In this document: piece by piece, positions 10,366 to 21,547 of the stretch
Numbering within the stretch: position 1 is the stretch's first letter
How the letters are laid out: every line of letters begins with the position of its first letter
Translations under genes and position numbers: made by a program
Assembly: GCA_947579665.1 (NCBI GenBank)
Contig: CANPUZ010000050.1
Coordinates: 1,054,001 to 1,118,000, forward strand
Direction: 5' to 3'
From: Sympetrum striolatum
Taxonomy: Eukaryota; Arthropoda; Insecta; Odonata; Libellulidae
Length of the DNA stretch: 64,000 nucleotides
Notes under the pieces: model-generated
Database searches by the model: none
What the model saw: the letters and a program-made list of their open reading frames with translations, nothing else
Told to the model about the DNA's origin: nothing

Positions 10366-10367
10366 CT
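10366..10367 (-). promoter_or_regulatory. Candidate 3' splice acceptor in 5' leader
   Basis: On the minus strand the run TGCATTTTCTTCCAG ends in AG, 47 bases before the NACHT ATG. The polypyrimidine stretch and CAG fit an acceptor. The coding exon may therefore be joined to an upstream non-coding exon that I cannot place. The site is conserved in copy 2 (59051-59052). It also argues against starting translation upstream of the ATG. Confidence 0.5.
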
Positions 10368-10429
10368 GGAAGAAAATGCAAGCATTAATAAACAACTGAA
10401 TTGAACTGAGCAATCAGTTCCATATTCAT

Positions 10430-10930
10430 ATTAAATAATTACAAAAATAAATCAGCGGAAATTCCAGTTTAATCTTTCGTAAATACCAATGCAAAAGCCT
10501 TAATCTTAACACATGCTTCATAATTGTTGGCAGATAGCAAATACGTGGATATAATTCTTTCGAATACAATGTACCATAAAATCGAAAATATAATAGCGTC
10601 TACAAGGTCCCAATGTCTCTCAAGGTTTCTCAAATTTAAAGTAGATAAATCGGTGAAGTCCTCCAAAGAAACTCTTCATTCCCCTTCAAATGAATGTACG
10701 TTTTCAAATGGTGCATTGGCTTCGAACCAAGGACCATTAGGAAATCGGTGCATTGCGTTTGTGAAGCGTGTTCTTTACTGCTCCTCACATGTCGGGTTAT
10801 GCATTTCTTTCGGGAATTGCTTCATAGAAATATTTCATATCTCCGGCATTCATTTCATCAACGAGAAATAAAATCACCTGGTATTAAACTCAAAAATTCT
10901 TTTGCAAGATATGATTACGTATAATGAATG
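10430..10930 (-). repeat. Module-family segment upstream of NACHT gene
   Basis: The segment holds CAGCGGAAATTCCAG followed by CTTCATAATTGTTGGCAG and AGCAAATAC. These parallel 13205-13340 (AGCGGAAGTGCCC, CTCATAATTATAGGTAAT, AACAAATACC). It then has GGCTTCGAACCAAGGACC at about 10722. These are blocks of the modular repeat, so the family begins about 110 bases upstream of the gene's start codon. The small ORFs inside are not supported as genes. Confidence 0.55.
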
Positions 10931-11029
10931 ACCTGGTGGGGATACCACTAATTTATTTCGAAGTTTGATGTAGATATCATCACGGGAACAACGTAAAATA
11001 AGTTCCCATTTGCAATGCATATAGGAATA

Positions 11030-13250
11030 TAAATGGTGGTGCGGCATCGAACCAAGAATCATTAGGAATACTATAAAATTCGTAAATGAAATAAATTCTC
11101 AAATATAGCCGTAATGTATTTAATTTAGAGAATTTTGCACCCACCTGGCGTCGAACTCACGCTCATTTGGTAATATTTGTGTGATTTAGAATATATCGTC
11201 TTCTGGGACAGCCCTGATTTTGAATTTTCTATCCTATCGGGAAGTCGGGGAAGAAATTTTGTACAGTATGTTTTTTAATTTTGCGAAATTTAGCAAAAAT
11301 GGCTGTAACATTGTCTCTGCTATTTACATTTCATAGTTTAAAGACGTTGACGTTTCAAAAAATTGTCACCTTTTAATATATTCTTACATGAGTACCTTTG
11401 ATATGGTATAAGCTTAAAATCCCCGTGCATTCAAATGAGAACACTCTTGAGCTCGGATTCAACAATCGCCTTGGTCGCCAGGGGGATAGTTTGTTTACTA
11501 CGGCGACATTTCACGAAATTTTCAGCTGTTTTCTCTTAATTCCCGTAGTTTCGACTCGAAAACGATATTCCACGGCCAAAATAAGAATCTTCATTCATTT
11601 TCCATTCTTCTGGTACTTGCGTCGACTTCGTAGGTCCATTGTGTCCTAGTGCATTTCTTACGAAAAATATATGCCCTGACCTAGTGTCGAACTAAGGATA
11701 GTCTTGGAGGATGTCTTTGTAGTTTTCGTTGGATATGCATAGCTTCCAGCGATAATTTCAACTTTCTAATTTGCCGGAAAATGCCTCAAAAATTTCCGAA
11801 AATCCACGCAATACATCCTAATGTAAAATAAATCGGGACTTTGGGGCCTTCCGGAATCGAACCCATGATCCTGAGGTCCAAAATGATTCATTTTTTTCAC
11901 TGTTTAGCCAATACGTCGTAAATATTTCAAGTAAAAGGCACTTGTAAAACATAGTTAGAATTTTGATCGTCTATATAAAGGTATATCCGGGGAAGCGTCA
12001 ATATACAATAGATACGAGTAAAAGTTCCTTGCATAGTGCAAGCATATGCTTAAAGTACTATACTTTTCAAAGGCTTAATGAATATCGTAAAATAATTACC
12101 ATTTATTACTTCTGTTCACATGCCTTGCCGTAGAACTTCCAACTTATCGGTATATGAATCATAAATTATTTAAAGTCCGTGCCATACGTTTCAAGTAGTA
12201 GAGACGCCTTCTTTCGAACCCACGACCCTTTGGAAGATGTGAATACATATAACACCCTTGCAGATAAATAACTTATTTAACTCAAATTTAGAAAATAAAA
12301 TATTACCGGGATGGACCTAAAATATAACTTCGCTATCCCCGTTTGAAATGCATAGGGTAATGTTAATGTCTCTCTGGGATCGAACCAAGGACCATCAGAG
12401 AAACGACGAACAATGTATATAAAATGAATTTATGATTTATACTCACACGCCGAGTTTTAAATTTCTATGTTATCGGGAAGGGGTTAAAAAAAATTAAAAA
12501 TCGTAGCAATTTCCAATTTAAGTGACGCCTGGTGTCGAACCCAGGGCATATTGGCAGATGTGAAAACACAATTATAACTTGGTAGGACTTGATTATATTT
12601 AATGCAAATTTTGAAGTCGCTATCATACGGGGAAGAGCCTAAAATAGGATATCGTTGTCCCCATTAGAAATGAATTGTGGAAGGCAAATTACGCTCTGGG
12701 ATCGAACCAAGGACAATAAGGGAAACGTGGAACAGCGTATATTTAATTTATTCGTGATCTATATCTACATACCGAGTTTCAAGTTTTCATCTTATTGGGA
12801 GCGGATTAAAAAAAAACATTAAAAATCGTCAAATTGTGTTCCAAATTAAAGTATATTTGTCCTGACCTAAAGTCGAACCAAGGATAATCTTCGAAGATGT
12901 ATTTACGGTTTTCGTCGGATACGCACGGCCTCAAGCCATCCCTCGAATTTCAACTATATTTTGCCGGGAAATGTCTCAGAAAAAAATTCTAAAATCCCCG
13001 CAATGCATCTTTATGGAGAAAATCGTAACTTTGGGACCTTCTGGCATTGAACCCATGATACTCAGGTTCAAAATCGCCTTTTTCTGGGAGTTACAAGTTA
13101 TGGCCAATACGTCGTAAGAATTTCAAGTCAGTGACACTTGCAGAATATTGATCGCTTATATATATATATATATATGGGTATATCCGGAGAAGCATCTATA
13201 CATATAACTAGCGGAAGTGCCCGTTGATTCTCAACGGGGAAATTAAAATT
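11030..13250 (-). repeat. Modular repeat array with ~165-bp units
   Basis: B-box-like motifs recur at about 11045, 11155, 11680, 11855, 12215, 12375, 12532, 12700, 12872 and 13045, many of them 155-180 bases apart. Examples are GGATCGAACCAAGGACCATC, GGTGTCGAACCCAGGGC and GGCATTGAACCCATGATAC. Between them lie recurring blocks such as ATCGGGAAGGGGTTAAA and CGTCGTAA. A ~300-bp unit occupies 11440-11720. The array ends in TATATCCGGAGAAGC and AGCGGAAGTGCCCGTTGATT. It could be a tRNA-related satellite or an unrecognised composite element. Confidence 0.7.
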
Positions 13251-13780
13251 GATTAATAATAGTGTAACAACCTTGATCGTAGCACATTTCTCATAATTAT
13301 AGGTAATTAACAAATACCAGGCTTTAATTATTTCCAAACAAATAGACAAAGAAAAAGTGATAACTACGTCAATAACGTCACCTAAATATTCAATTTCTAG
13401 TCATTTGAAGGAACAATTTCTTCGAGAAAGACAACATTCGTCTAAAGTTTATAAGAAATACATTCGAAGATAAGCAGCACCACATTAAAGGATACATTTT
13501 CAGAAACACACAAATGGATATCGGAAACGATGATTAAACACGACAGAAAATTCAAGCTGAGTTGAAGTGATTAATATGATTAAATTTCAAAAATGTTTTA
13601 AGGTACATCCCGGTAGGATAGGGAATTCAAAATCACAGAGGTCCATGAAAACACGCTCTCTTATATTTATATCTATGAAATTGTTACCGAATGTACTTGA
13701 TTTCGACGGCAGGTGGTTGCATAATTCGCCTATTTGTATACATTGCGGCGATATTTAAGAATTTTCTTGAATCCCTTTCC
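13250..13780. other. Non-coding interval, nothing recognised
   Basis: This is AT-rich sequence after the array end. It has short frames only and no domain, RNA gene or transposon end that I recognise. Confidence 0.5.
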
Positions 13781-14040
13781 CAATAATATGCAAACGTAAG
13801 ATCCGCCATGTGAATAGAGATCATAAATATATTTCGTATAAGAATCTTATGGTTTCCCCATAGATTCTTGGTTCGATGCCGGTGCGCCATTTACATTCCT
13901 CTATCAATTGCAATGGGCGATAATGGAATAACATTTTAGGTTGTTCACGGTATGATATCCTTTCAATGCTTTGGATTAAATACGTTCTATTCCGTGCTAT
14001 GTTTCGATGTTTGTACTTGGATCCCACATCTCTCCGTAGG
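13780..14040 (+). repeat. Modular repeat unit, inverted
   Basis: TTCTTGGTTCGATGCCGGTG is followed by GCCATTTACATTCCTCTAT and GGGCGATAATGGA, and then by GGTATGATATCC. The same order occurs at 20340-20460 and 45035-45130. Its orientation is opposite to the 11-13 kb array. Confidence 0.65.
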
Positions 14041-14218
14041 AGGTATTTTGGCTCTTTTCAGCGTCCTACAGTGTTGTGATATTTTCATAATCTAGAGGGA
14101 CAAAAGTAAATTTTCTTACTAGTCTTAGCGGGTCAAATTTTTTTATAGTTATGAAGGGAATGAACCATTCTAACTGGATCTAAGGTTTATTTTCCATAAA
14201 AACCGCGCCAACCAATAG

Positions 14219-14280
14219 AATAATCTGATGTGGCCAGCACATGACTTTCTTCATATATAAAATGTAAATATTTGCCAAAG
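14219..14280 (+). repeat. Dispersed repeat also at 41.9 kb
   Basis: TCTGATGTGGCCAGCACATG, then ACTTTCTTCATATATAAAAT and GTAAATATTT, recur in inverted orientation at about 41874-41930 with one or two differences. The sharp similarity in a short segment suggests a MITE end or similar dispersed element. Confidence 0.6.
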
Positions 14281-14356
14281 ATAGTATAGGCAATATATAC
14301 AGGCAATATGTAGGCACTAGTATACTATATAGATATAAAGTAATATACTATTTCAG

Positions 14357-14628
14357 ATCGTGGACCGAGTGGAAGAACCGGAATACCACAAAAGGACTTT
14401 GAAAGTTGCAGTACGAAAACGAAAAGACGGCGAAACGAACACATCCTGGAAACATCAAGCCCGGAGGAGATATCGATGGTGAGTGAAGAACAGCTTCGAA
14501 AAGAGGGCAAAATAGATTCAGTAGCAATTGTAAAAGAACTCTGCCATTACTCTCCAAGAAGTGGTACTACATTAAAGAGAGCGAGAAAGCTTTTCTTAAG
14601 ACCAGAACAAAGTGGTCTTTCGGAGTGA
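14357..14628 (+). pseudogene. Exon-like ORF broken by 5-bp insertion, copy 1
   Basis: After an acceptor-like TACTATTTCAG, an open frame encodes a basic, charged peptide (KRTLKVAVRKRKDGETNTSW near the N-end). Copy 2 reads through to a stop for about 88 residues. Here five extra bases near 14456-14461 shift the frame and produce an early stop. The rest of the frame (SEEQLRKEGK, LKRARKLFLRPEQSG) persists downstream in the other phase. AATAAA follows about 30 bases past the stop. I do not recognise the protein family. It may be the last exon of a host gene or part of the decayed transposon protein just downstream. Confidence 0.45.
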
Positions 14629-14656
14629 CGTCAATGCTACGGAAACCTCCGCAGAA

Positions 14657-15010
14657 ATAAAATTGCAATCTTTAATGGATCACACCAATACGCGATTGTG
14701 CAAAGTTTTTTTGCAACGCTGAAGAGTCAGCTGAAAGAACAGGTGTCGCCGTTAAGCTCATTTCCATATCATATTAGAGTGCATAAATAGCGAATTCTCA
14801 ATTAACAGTGAAATATTTTTGTATGAGAGAGTACTCATGGTACGCAAGCGTGCATAAAATTCTATTTCACGGCAAAGACATTATAGATTCGCGTATTCTT
14901 CCAATTGGCCAACTTTCCGAGGAGGCAAATTCCGATTCTTCGATTCCGAAGAAATTTACATCGAAGAGTCTGATTTTCATTCCGAATAATCTTCTAATTC
15001 ATATTATATG
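14657..15010 (+). pseudogene. Decayed transposon-type protein fragment, copy 1
   Basis: Split across frames, the peptides RDCAKFF, EESAERTGVAVKLI and then YSWYASVHKILFHGKDII and SRILPIGQLSEEA appear in order. This succession (HKILIHG, then LPIGQLSEEA) is one I associate with a protein encoded by widespread insect repeats; I cannot name the superfamily with confidence. After SEEA the expected sequence is lost. Frameshifts and missing parts show it is dead. Confidence 0.4.
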
Positions 15011-15175
15011 TTGTATAATACTACAGTCCTTATTTCTTCTTTCGATTTGTTTTGTGATTACAAATTATTACTTGCCATTTTTATAGTTTACAGTATTTTA
15101 TTGTTCATTGAACATGGATCATGTTCTATTGTTATTATTCATAGTTACCACAAACTTCTGAATCATTAGCCCGAA

Positions 15176-16015
15176 CTACGCTGAAAACCTCAAAACTAAA
15201 CCATTCTGTTCTGTAAGCGTGTAAAGCTTTATACCGAACTTGTTTTTTCCCTTTATGTACTGTCGAAATAATAATCGACCCCTCCAAAGAATCACCGATT
15301 CATCAAAGCTTAAATTTTTTCCTGGACAATAAATTGTTTTCATCGTTTGATGAAATAAATTCAACGACGGTCGAATTTTATGCAGTCGGTCAGTTGACTG
15401 CGGTTCGTTTTCTGCTTGATTTTTGGCAAAATATAGGGCCCTCAGGATTAACATAAACCGATCCCTCCCCATATTCTGCGAAAAAAAAACGGAATATTAT
15501 ATGAATCGGACTTTTTCCAGTAGTCCGTAATTCTGGAAATTTGAATATTCCCCATGTGAAATAATAAAGCAAGAAAAACATTTAATTCTTCCCTATTGAC
15601 TTATTTCCATTCCCTTATTCTGGCACTAGGAGAACACGAACGTAAGAAAATTTTTTCTTCATTTCGATTTGTTTCTCGCAGCACTAGGGTGCATCATGGA
15701 AGAATAAATTAAGGAAATCCCTCGGATTGGGACAAGTAGACCAGGTTTCTCATGAAAATTAGTTCCGCATGAATACGGCTTATCTGAAATCCAATTCCTC
15801 TGGTCAGTTTTCTGTTGCACTTTAGTTGATGAAACGGAGGGACAACGGAGAGCTTGCTCACCTTCGTCATCTTCACCACTGCTGTTACCGCCTTCTACTT
15901 TAATGTCTGGATCTTCGGGAGCTTCCTCTTGTTTCCGACGTTTTGGAGATGTACTAGAAGCGGAAGCTTCTTCCAAATCTGTCTTTGAAATAGTCCTTTT
16001 TCCACCTCCTTCCAT
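15176..16015 (-). pseudogene. piggyBac transposase pseudogene, copy 1
   Basis: The N-terminal part (start at 16015) is an acidic region with KRRKQEE and GNSSGEDDEGE. After frameshifts come NIQISRITDYWKKSDS and MGRDRFMLILRALYFAKNQ, then DRLHKIRPSLNLF, PGKNLSFDESVILWRGRLLF and RQYIKGKNKFGIKLYTLTEQ. These match the DDE_Tnp_1_7 (piggyBac/PGBD) order. The D of SFDES is the expected first catalytic aspartate. The frame ends about 40 residues later, so the other two catalytic aspartates are missing. At least two frameshifts separate the N-terminal and core parts. The element cannot encode an active transposase. The same sequence reaches the right window edge in copy 2. Confidence 0.85.
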
Positions 16016-16018
16016 CTT

Positions 16019-16056
16019 TTTTCCCGGTGACCTTTTTTCCCGGTGACCTTTTTTAT
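16019..16056. repeat. Short tandem duplication
   Basis: TTTTTTCCCGGTGACC occurs twice in a row just 5' of the piggyBac start region. Confidence 0.7.
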
Positions 16057-16059
16057 GTC

Positions 16060-19000
16060 AATATTAACCTGAAATTTGAATATAACATGATTATTAAAAG
16101 TGCGAATAACATTAGAAATTGACGAATCCATCAATACAATCGAATCCGATAGAAAATCAAAATTTTAAAGTTAACCATAACTATCATCAAAACGTACCAT
16201 AATATTAATTACAAAAAGAATTCAAATGAAGGTGAAACTAAACTTTATCTATAAAATATCCTATTCAATAAAGGAAACCAAAATAATGCTTCAGGAGAAG
16301 CAGCAAAGCAGAAAGACACAAAGACTGGAACAGTGTTCAACGGCGGTTCGTATACTGGAAGATTGCAGCTAAAGAATGCACATCCACACTCGACAACAGA
16401 CAAATATTCCGTACAATTTCACTGGCAATGGCTGCTTTGATATTCTAGGAAACTCATAGTCCAACGGAAAGAAGTCCTAAACTTTATTCCCTCTTCTTAT
16501 TTTTCGTGCTGAGCATGGACCACTTAGTAATGGTTTGCCTCTCTTTTGTCCTATTTGCCTCCAGTTTTTCCGTTCAATTTATTGTCCACTGTTTAAATTA
16601 CATGGCCGCAGAGGTTGTAACTGGGATTATAGGGACCCTTCGAGGATGGGAATGGGAGAGGCTACTCCTCTTTCAATTTCAAGGCTGAGACTCAAAACTG
16701 ATGTGTGCTCTCATATCATGCAGTTTATTCGGATCAAATAATACATTTCTTGAGATGCTAAAGTAAAGTATTGAAGTTTCTATTTAAGGATAAACAACAC
16801 AAAAGAGAATTCCTAATTTGCTTTAATTTCATGTGCGTAATGATTTTTTAATAAAGTTATGAAATACATCCATCGAATAAAATCATAAATAATTTAATTT
16901 ATAATGTTAAATAAATTTGTATTGATTCAATTCACAATAATACTAAACAAATAAACGAAACTTAGATGAAATATTGATAAACAAAATTGATAGATACGAA
17001 TTGTGTTGAAAATTCACTGGTGAATTGGATACGTTCCCATCACGCCACAATATGTAAAGAATAATAACTTTTAAATGGGAAGATTAAACAAAAATTACCA
17101 ACTGGCAAACAAGAAAAAGATAACGTTGTAATTTAGGACTGATATGCTCAGAAATATTAAAGAGTCTCACATTAAATTAGTTTCAAAGTTGGCAAAAAAC
17201 TATAAATGTGAAAAATTTTAACAATTAAAACATTTAATAAAATTGCTGGGAAAATATAAATAAATTACAAGGATAGGTATACAAGTTTCAATAAAACATT
17301 AAACACGCAAAAATTAATGCAATGCAGCTGTACTACTTGGTGAAACCTTAATTCAAAATGAATATAACAATTAACAATATTATAGCAAAAGATAAGAAAT
17401 GGCGCCCATTAACTCCGAGAAAGGACAATTAGTGTGAAGCTGATGAAACGGCATCCTAGTCCCTCGGGATGGGACAACTGGCCGCGAATAAGTGAAGGAA
17501 TTTCCCAACAATTTACTTCTTTCATAGGAAATGTTACGCAAAGCTAATATTTATTTAAAAAAACATGATATTTTATATAATTCCTCATAATTTACAGCAA
17601 AAATGTAATAACCTCGTATAATAGTACGCTCCATAAAACCTCATAATAGGAATTCATCCATGTTAATTGAAATCAGATGTAACAACAAGGAGACGAAATT
17701 GCTATTTTATTTTAGGTTAATGTCGGACCAAAAATAGTACAGATCTTGACTTTGAGGCTCTTCCTTACAATGATCCGCGATTATAATGGTGCATGTCGTA
17801 CACAATTTTAAAGAGAAACTTATTTTCTGTAATATGATATCCATTAGGCGCCAGCGTCGTTCCCCTACCCCATCTGAGACGAAGCAAATCAAAACCCGGT
17901 GGATTCGCGGTAGTTCTCGACTCGGTCATGGTCACACGATTACTGAACAAAAGGGTAGATCAAAATAACTTTTTTCCGTCAACGGCCAGTGTTTAAAGTT
18001 TGTAATTGGCGGTACTTGTAACATATGAACAATTACAACTCGATCGGATTATGTCCTGTGGCTGCGAATTTTAGTCAAACTTTTGAATTTTTTTGAAAAA
18101 TGCCAATTTTTGCGTTTTTCCTGGTGGTCTCTCTATGTTTCCAAAGTATTTCATTGGCAAAGAAGTATATATATTGCTTAATATTAAAGATTTAGTAGGT
18201 TTGAATCAAGGAAAATGGATTCTCAGTTCTACAAAATTCGCCAAAATTCACAAAATATACAAAAATCTTACGGATCTTGGTTAGGGTGGGTCGTTTTGTC
18301 TTTTTTTTCTGGTAGAAATGTAAAACCCGGCAAAAGTGGGACACCCGCATTACAGATATAATTTTCTTTCCTAATCATATACTATCTTTTGTGAGAATTT
18401 TTGCCTCGAAATTTCGGCAAGAAACTTTAAAATTGCAAAACAATTCTAGTTCGGTTAAAACAAATATTTTTTTGGATAAATATATGTGATTTGACAACTG
18501 TTGTCCGCCTTCATTGAAAGAAAGGAAGACTCACGCCCCTCGCATGCGCTCACAGCGTCACTCATAGTGGAGGCATTTTAGGCAAGAAAGGGCTCAACTT
18601 ATCTTTTTTGGTTTAACGAGCTGAAAATTGATGGAGATGTTCTTTGAACAGCCAAAAGCAAAATCCCAAAAAAAACCAATTGGGCAACATGCCGAAATAT
18701 TTAAACAGAAGTCGCCATCTTGGATTTTCGACCTCGCATCATATTGAACGGTATATCTCTGTATCCAATGGTGATAAAGACACACGGTTTGCTTTAAACT
18801 ACTTACTAAAATGTAAGCTAGACCAATGGTACATTATATTGAAAGAAAAATGAGTAAATATAAAGCTATGCACGAAATAAAACTCGTCTTAGGGTAGCTT
18901 TAACGGGAAAATCAGCGTTAAATGTCGATTTTCGACCTTTTATTGATCGACCTCTATCATGAGTGACGATGAATGTGTCAAGGTATCATATGAAAGTATC

Positions 19001-19440
19001 CTGGAGGGTATGCAAACTAATAAACTTCGCTCAGCGGAAATGACGTGTTTAATTTTGTTTTCAAGGACAAAAATATAAAGTTTAGAATGTTAATTAACAG
19101 TATAAAAAATGATCTCTCTCGTGTAACATTAACGCCTTTTCAAATCCCTGTACAATTCCTATACCATAAACAAAATAATCGAAAATAATCAAATGGATGG
19201 GTTGCAATTTGAAAAATATGTGTATTTAATAAAATATTAAGGTTTTTTTACTTGGAAACAAAAATTTGCTTTGTATTTGCTTTAAAAAAATATAAAAATC
19301 TACGTTTTAGAAAAGAAAAATCAAACTGTGGGCCCTTTGCGGGAGACCTAAATATTTTTCGATTTGATTAAAATTTTTTCGAGTAAATTTGTAACCCTAG
19401 TGAGAACTTTTTATCGACTTGAAATTTGGAATTTCGAAAA
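16060..19440. other. Non-coding interval, no supported gene
   Basis: This is AT-rich sequence with only short frames (60-70 codons) that look like chance ORFs. A segment near 18701-18730 contains GTCGCCATCTTGGATTTTCG, a type of motif often seen in dispersed animal repeats, but no element ends were found. No RNA gene was recognised. Confidence 0.45.
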
Positions 19441-19479
19441 AGGGTTTTTCGTGATACTGAGTAGCCGTCTCGGCGATAG

Positions 19480-19714
19480 TAGGCGCTCTTCGATGGCTTG
19501 ACTTTCCATTTGTCCGAAGTGTTTGGCTTAATACTGCTCCATGTGGTACGCCTGCGGCGATGTTGTATTTGTTGGATAATGTTCCCTGTATTTTTCTTTG
19601 TATTGCTCCGCCATGTGAAAACCTTTGTATAATTTTAGTTAGTTGGAGTCTGTGAATGAGCGCTGAATCCCAGATTGTGTCGAATGATTTTGTGTAATCT
19701 AAGTGAACAATGCT
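19480..19714 (-). pseudogene. Jockey-like non-LTR reverse transcriptase fragment
   Basis: On the minus strand an open stretch reads SIVHLDYTKSFDTIWDSALI, then IHRLQLTKIIQ and, after a shortened spacer, NIAAGVPHGAVLSQTL. These are RT block A (hydrophobic-LD.xKaFD.vW) and block B (GVPQGSVLSP-like). The catalytic YxDD block is absent and the finger/palm spacer is shorter than usual. The frame is open for about 70 residues but both sides are lost, so this is a dead fragment. Confidence 0.75.
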
Positions 19715-19721
19715 TGTTGTA

Positions 19722-19754
19722 TTTTAATAATAATTATAATAATAATAATAATTT
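19722..19754. repeat. AAT-type microsatellite
   Basis: A run of mostly AAT/TAA trinucleotides lies next to the RT fragment. Confidence 0.7.
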
Positions 19755-20078
19755 TACTGGATCATGAAAACAAATAAATGTATTCCATTGCTAAGCAATG
19801 CATAGCGTAAATGGAAAAAACACTGACATACATGACATAACATCATTACAATTCATTCAGATGCTATACAAAAGAAAACGCGAATACACAGGTATGTATT
19901 ATTTTCATTAATGAATTCATCTAAACTATAATATATTTTACGAAGCAATTTTTTTAAAGTTATTTAAAATAGTGAGCCTTTACGAGCCATTACCTCGAAG
20001 CTCCTGGCTGTTATGGTCATTCTGTGCGTTGGAGGACAACCTTCCTCTAGTTTCGTGATCATGTTTAGCGCTTTCTTG

Positions 20079-20180
20079 CTAGACGTTTTGTAAGTTTGAA
20101 TCAATATAAACAGCAGAAGCATAAATGTATGCTGAAGGCATTGTTACAATACCCAATCGCCTAAAGAAAAGGCCTGCAAT
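20079..20180 (-). pseudogene. Possible RT C-terminal fragment
   Basis: The minus strand encodes FFRRLGIVTMPSAYIYASAV, followed by YIDSNLQNV and a stop. It resembles the LFkkLgILTlpslYIyE block near the end of Jockey-like RTs. It lies on the wrong side of the 19.5-kb RT core to be in the same copy without rearrangement, so it may be an independent fragment. Confidence 0.4.
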
Positions 20181-20214
20181 ATTGCCTTCTTCCTAGCTTA
20201 GTATTACTCTCATT

Positions 20215-20640
20215 TAAAATGTATTGCGACGATTTTAAAGATAAAAAAATCCCTTCCCGATGACATAGAAACTTAAAACTCGGCATGTACATAGAGATAG
20301 TGAATCTATTCTATGAACGCTATTGTACGTTTCTCTGAATGTCCTTGGTTCGATTCCAGAGAGCCATTTACATTCCTCAATGCATTTCTTAGGGAGATAA
20401 AGGAAACCAATTTTATATACTTCCCGGCATGATATCGTCTACAAACTATGCATTAAATAAGATCAGATCCTAACAAGTCATAATGTGTATGAAGAGCTGC
20501 CAATAGGTTCTGGGTTTGACACCAGGCGTCTCTAAAATTAGAAATCGCTACGATTTTATTTTTTTTTGAATCGCTTCCCATTAATATAGAAACTTGGAAC
20601 TTGGCATGTGAATAAAGATTATAAATACATTTCATATTGC
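20215..20640 (+). repeat. Modular repeat, two to three ~165-bp units
   Basis: GTCCTTGGTTCGATTCCAGA at about 20341 and GGTTCTGGGTTTGACACCAG at about 20508 mark units about 165 bases apart. They share blocks GAGCCATTTACATTCCTC, GATATCGTCTACAAAC and CCATTAATATAGAAAC with the arrays at 11-13 kb (opposite strand) and 44.9 kb (same strand). Confidence 0.7.
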
Positions 20641-21547
20641 TTTCATAAGCAACTTTAACTCATACATATTATACAGATTAGCACAATTTGTGTAGCCCAA
20701 CTTTAGGAACGGTTTTTGTGTCGCAATCTCGCAGAGTATTGGAGCAAGTGTTGTTTATCTTTAAGTTGAAGGTTAAAATTTGACGACAATGTGTGTTATT
20801 GTGAAATCGTGAATGTTTTTGAGGATAATTTGTTACGTCACTTATATTTACAGTTTTAATGAATAATATCGAAAAATAGTCATCGCAAAGTGTTGTAAAT
20901 GGTTTTTACAGGAAGTGAATTTGATCTATTGCCTATTTAAGATGATATTATAGTAGTTTTCGGTTTGACACACGTAAAATTCTAACATAATTCGAATTGC
21001 TTTTGAAATGGCGTTCTACAACGTAAACGGTATTTCTTTTTTTTATGACGATTAAAATTTTAAAGAACCGTGCTACGAAAGCGGAAAAAAAGTGGAGTTG
21101 AATCCTCAAACCTGTTCACCATAATTGTTAAAGGTCTACTTAAAGTTCTTAAAAATGTGATATTTGTAGAAGTGAAGTCGTAATCGTTTTCTGGATTTCG
21201 TGATGATTTCTCAATATCTGCGGAGTAATTTAATTGCAATTTAATACAAATATTTCTTGTTTGTCGCTCAATATTAACGATATACTTCGATGGAATCAGG
21301 AAAAATGGTTTCTTAGTTTTCCGAAATTCGTCAAGACGCCAATTGTACAGAAATGTGTGCTTATCAAAGTAATGTCATTTGGCATGAAGCTCAGTTGCAT
21401 CTTAAGAAGTTGTAGTTTAAGTAACTTTTCTCTGTTAATTTTTCATAAAAATGATGTGATGGCAATTTCAAATATTAGATGCACTTGAATTCGAGTCACC
21501 TCCGATTCTAGGAAAGCTCAAAAACTGCAAATATTTATAATTGAAAA
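20640..21547. other. Non-coding interval, nothing recognised
   Basis: This is AT-rich sequence between the module array and the MITE at 21548. There is no supported gene, only short frames. Confidence 0.45.

Larger units (their letters stand above)
1..15320. repeat. Segmental duplication, copy 1
   Basis: This whole stretch recurs at 48645-64000 in direct orientation. Position 1 pairs with 48645, the NACHT gene stop at 5306 with 53985, and the piggyBac tail near 15320 with the window end. The spacing drifts only between about 48634 and 48685 because of small indels: a 10-bp net change near 1.5 kb, an AT-microsatellite expansion near 5.25 kb and two codons in the gene. The copy probably extends left of the window and continues right of 15320. 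It could be a recent tandem duplication or uncollapsed haplotypes in an assembly. The patchy divergence and the single contiguous context make a real duplication plausible but do not prove it. Confidence 0.95.

Noticed and set aside
11030..13250. CRISPR array
   Set aside because: Units are about 165 bases and diverged throughout, with no short identical repeats or unique spacers; the genome is eukaryotic.
14808..15086. Separate 92-codon plus-strand gene
   Set aside because: The first half is a fragment of a decayed repeat-encoded protein and the second half is random hydrophobic sequence; parts of it lie in other frames upstream.
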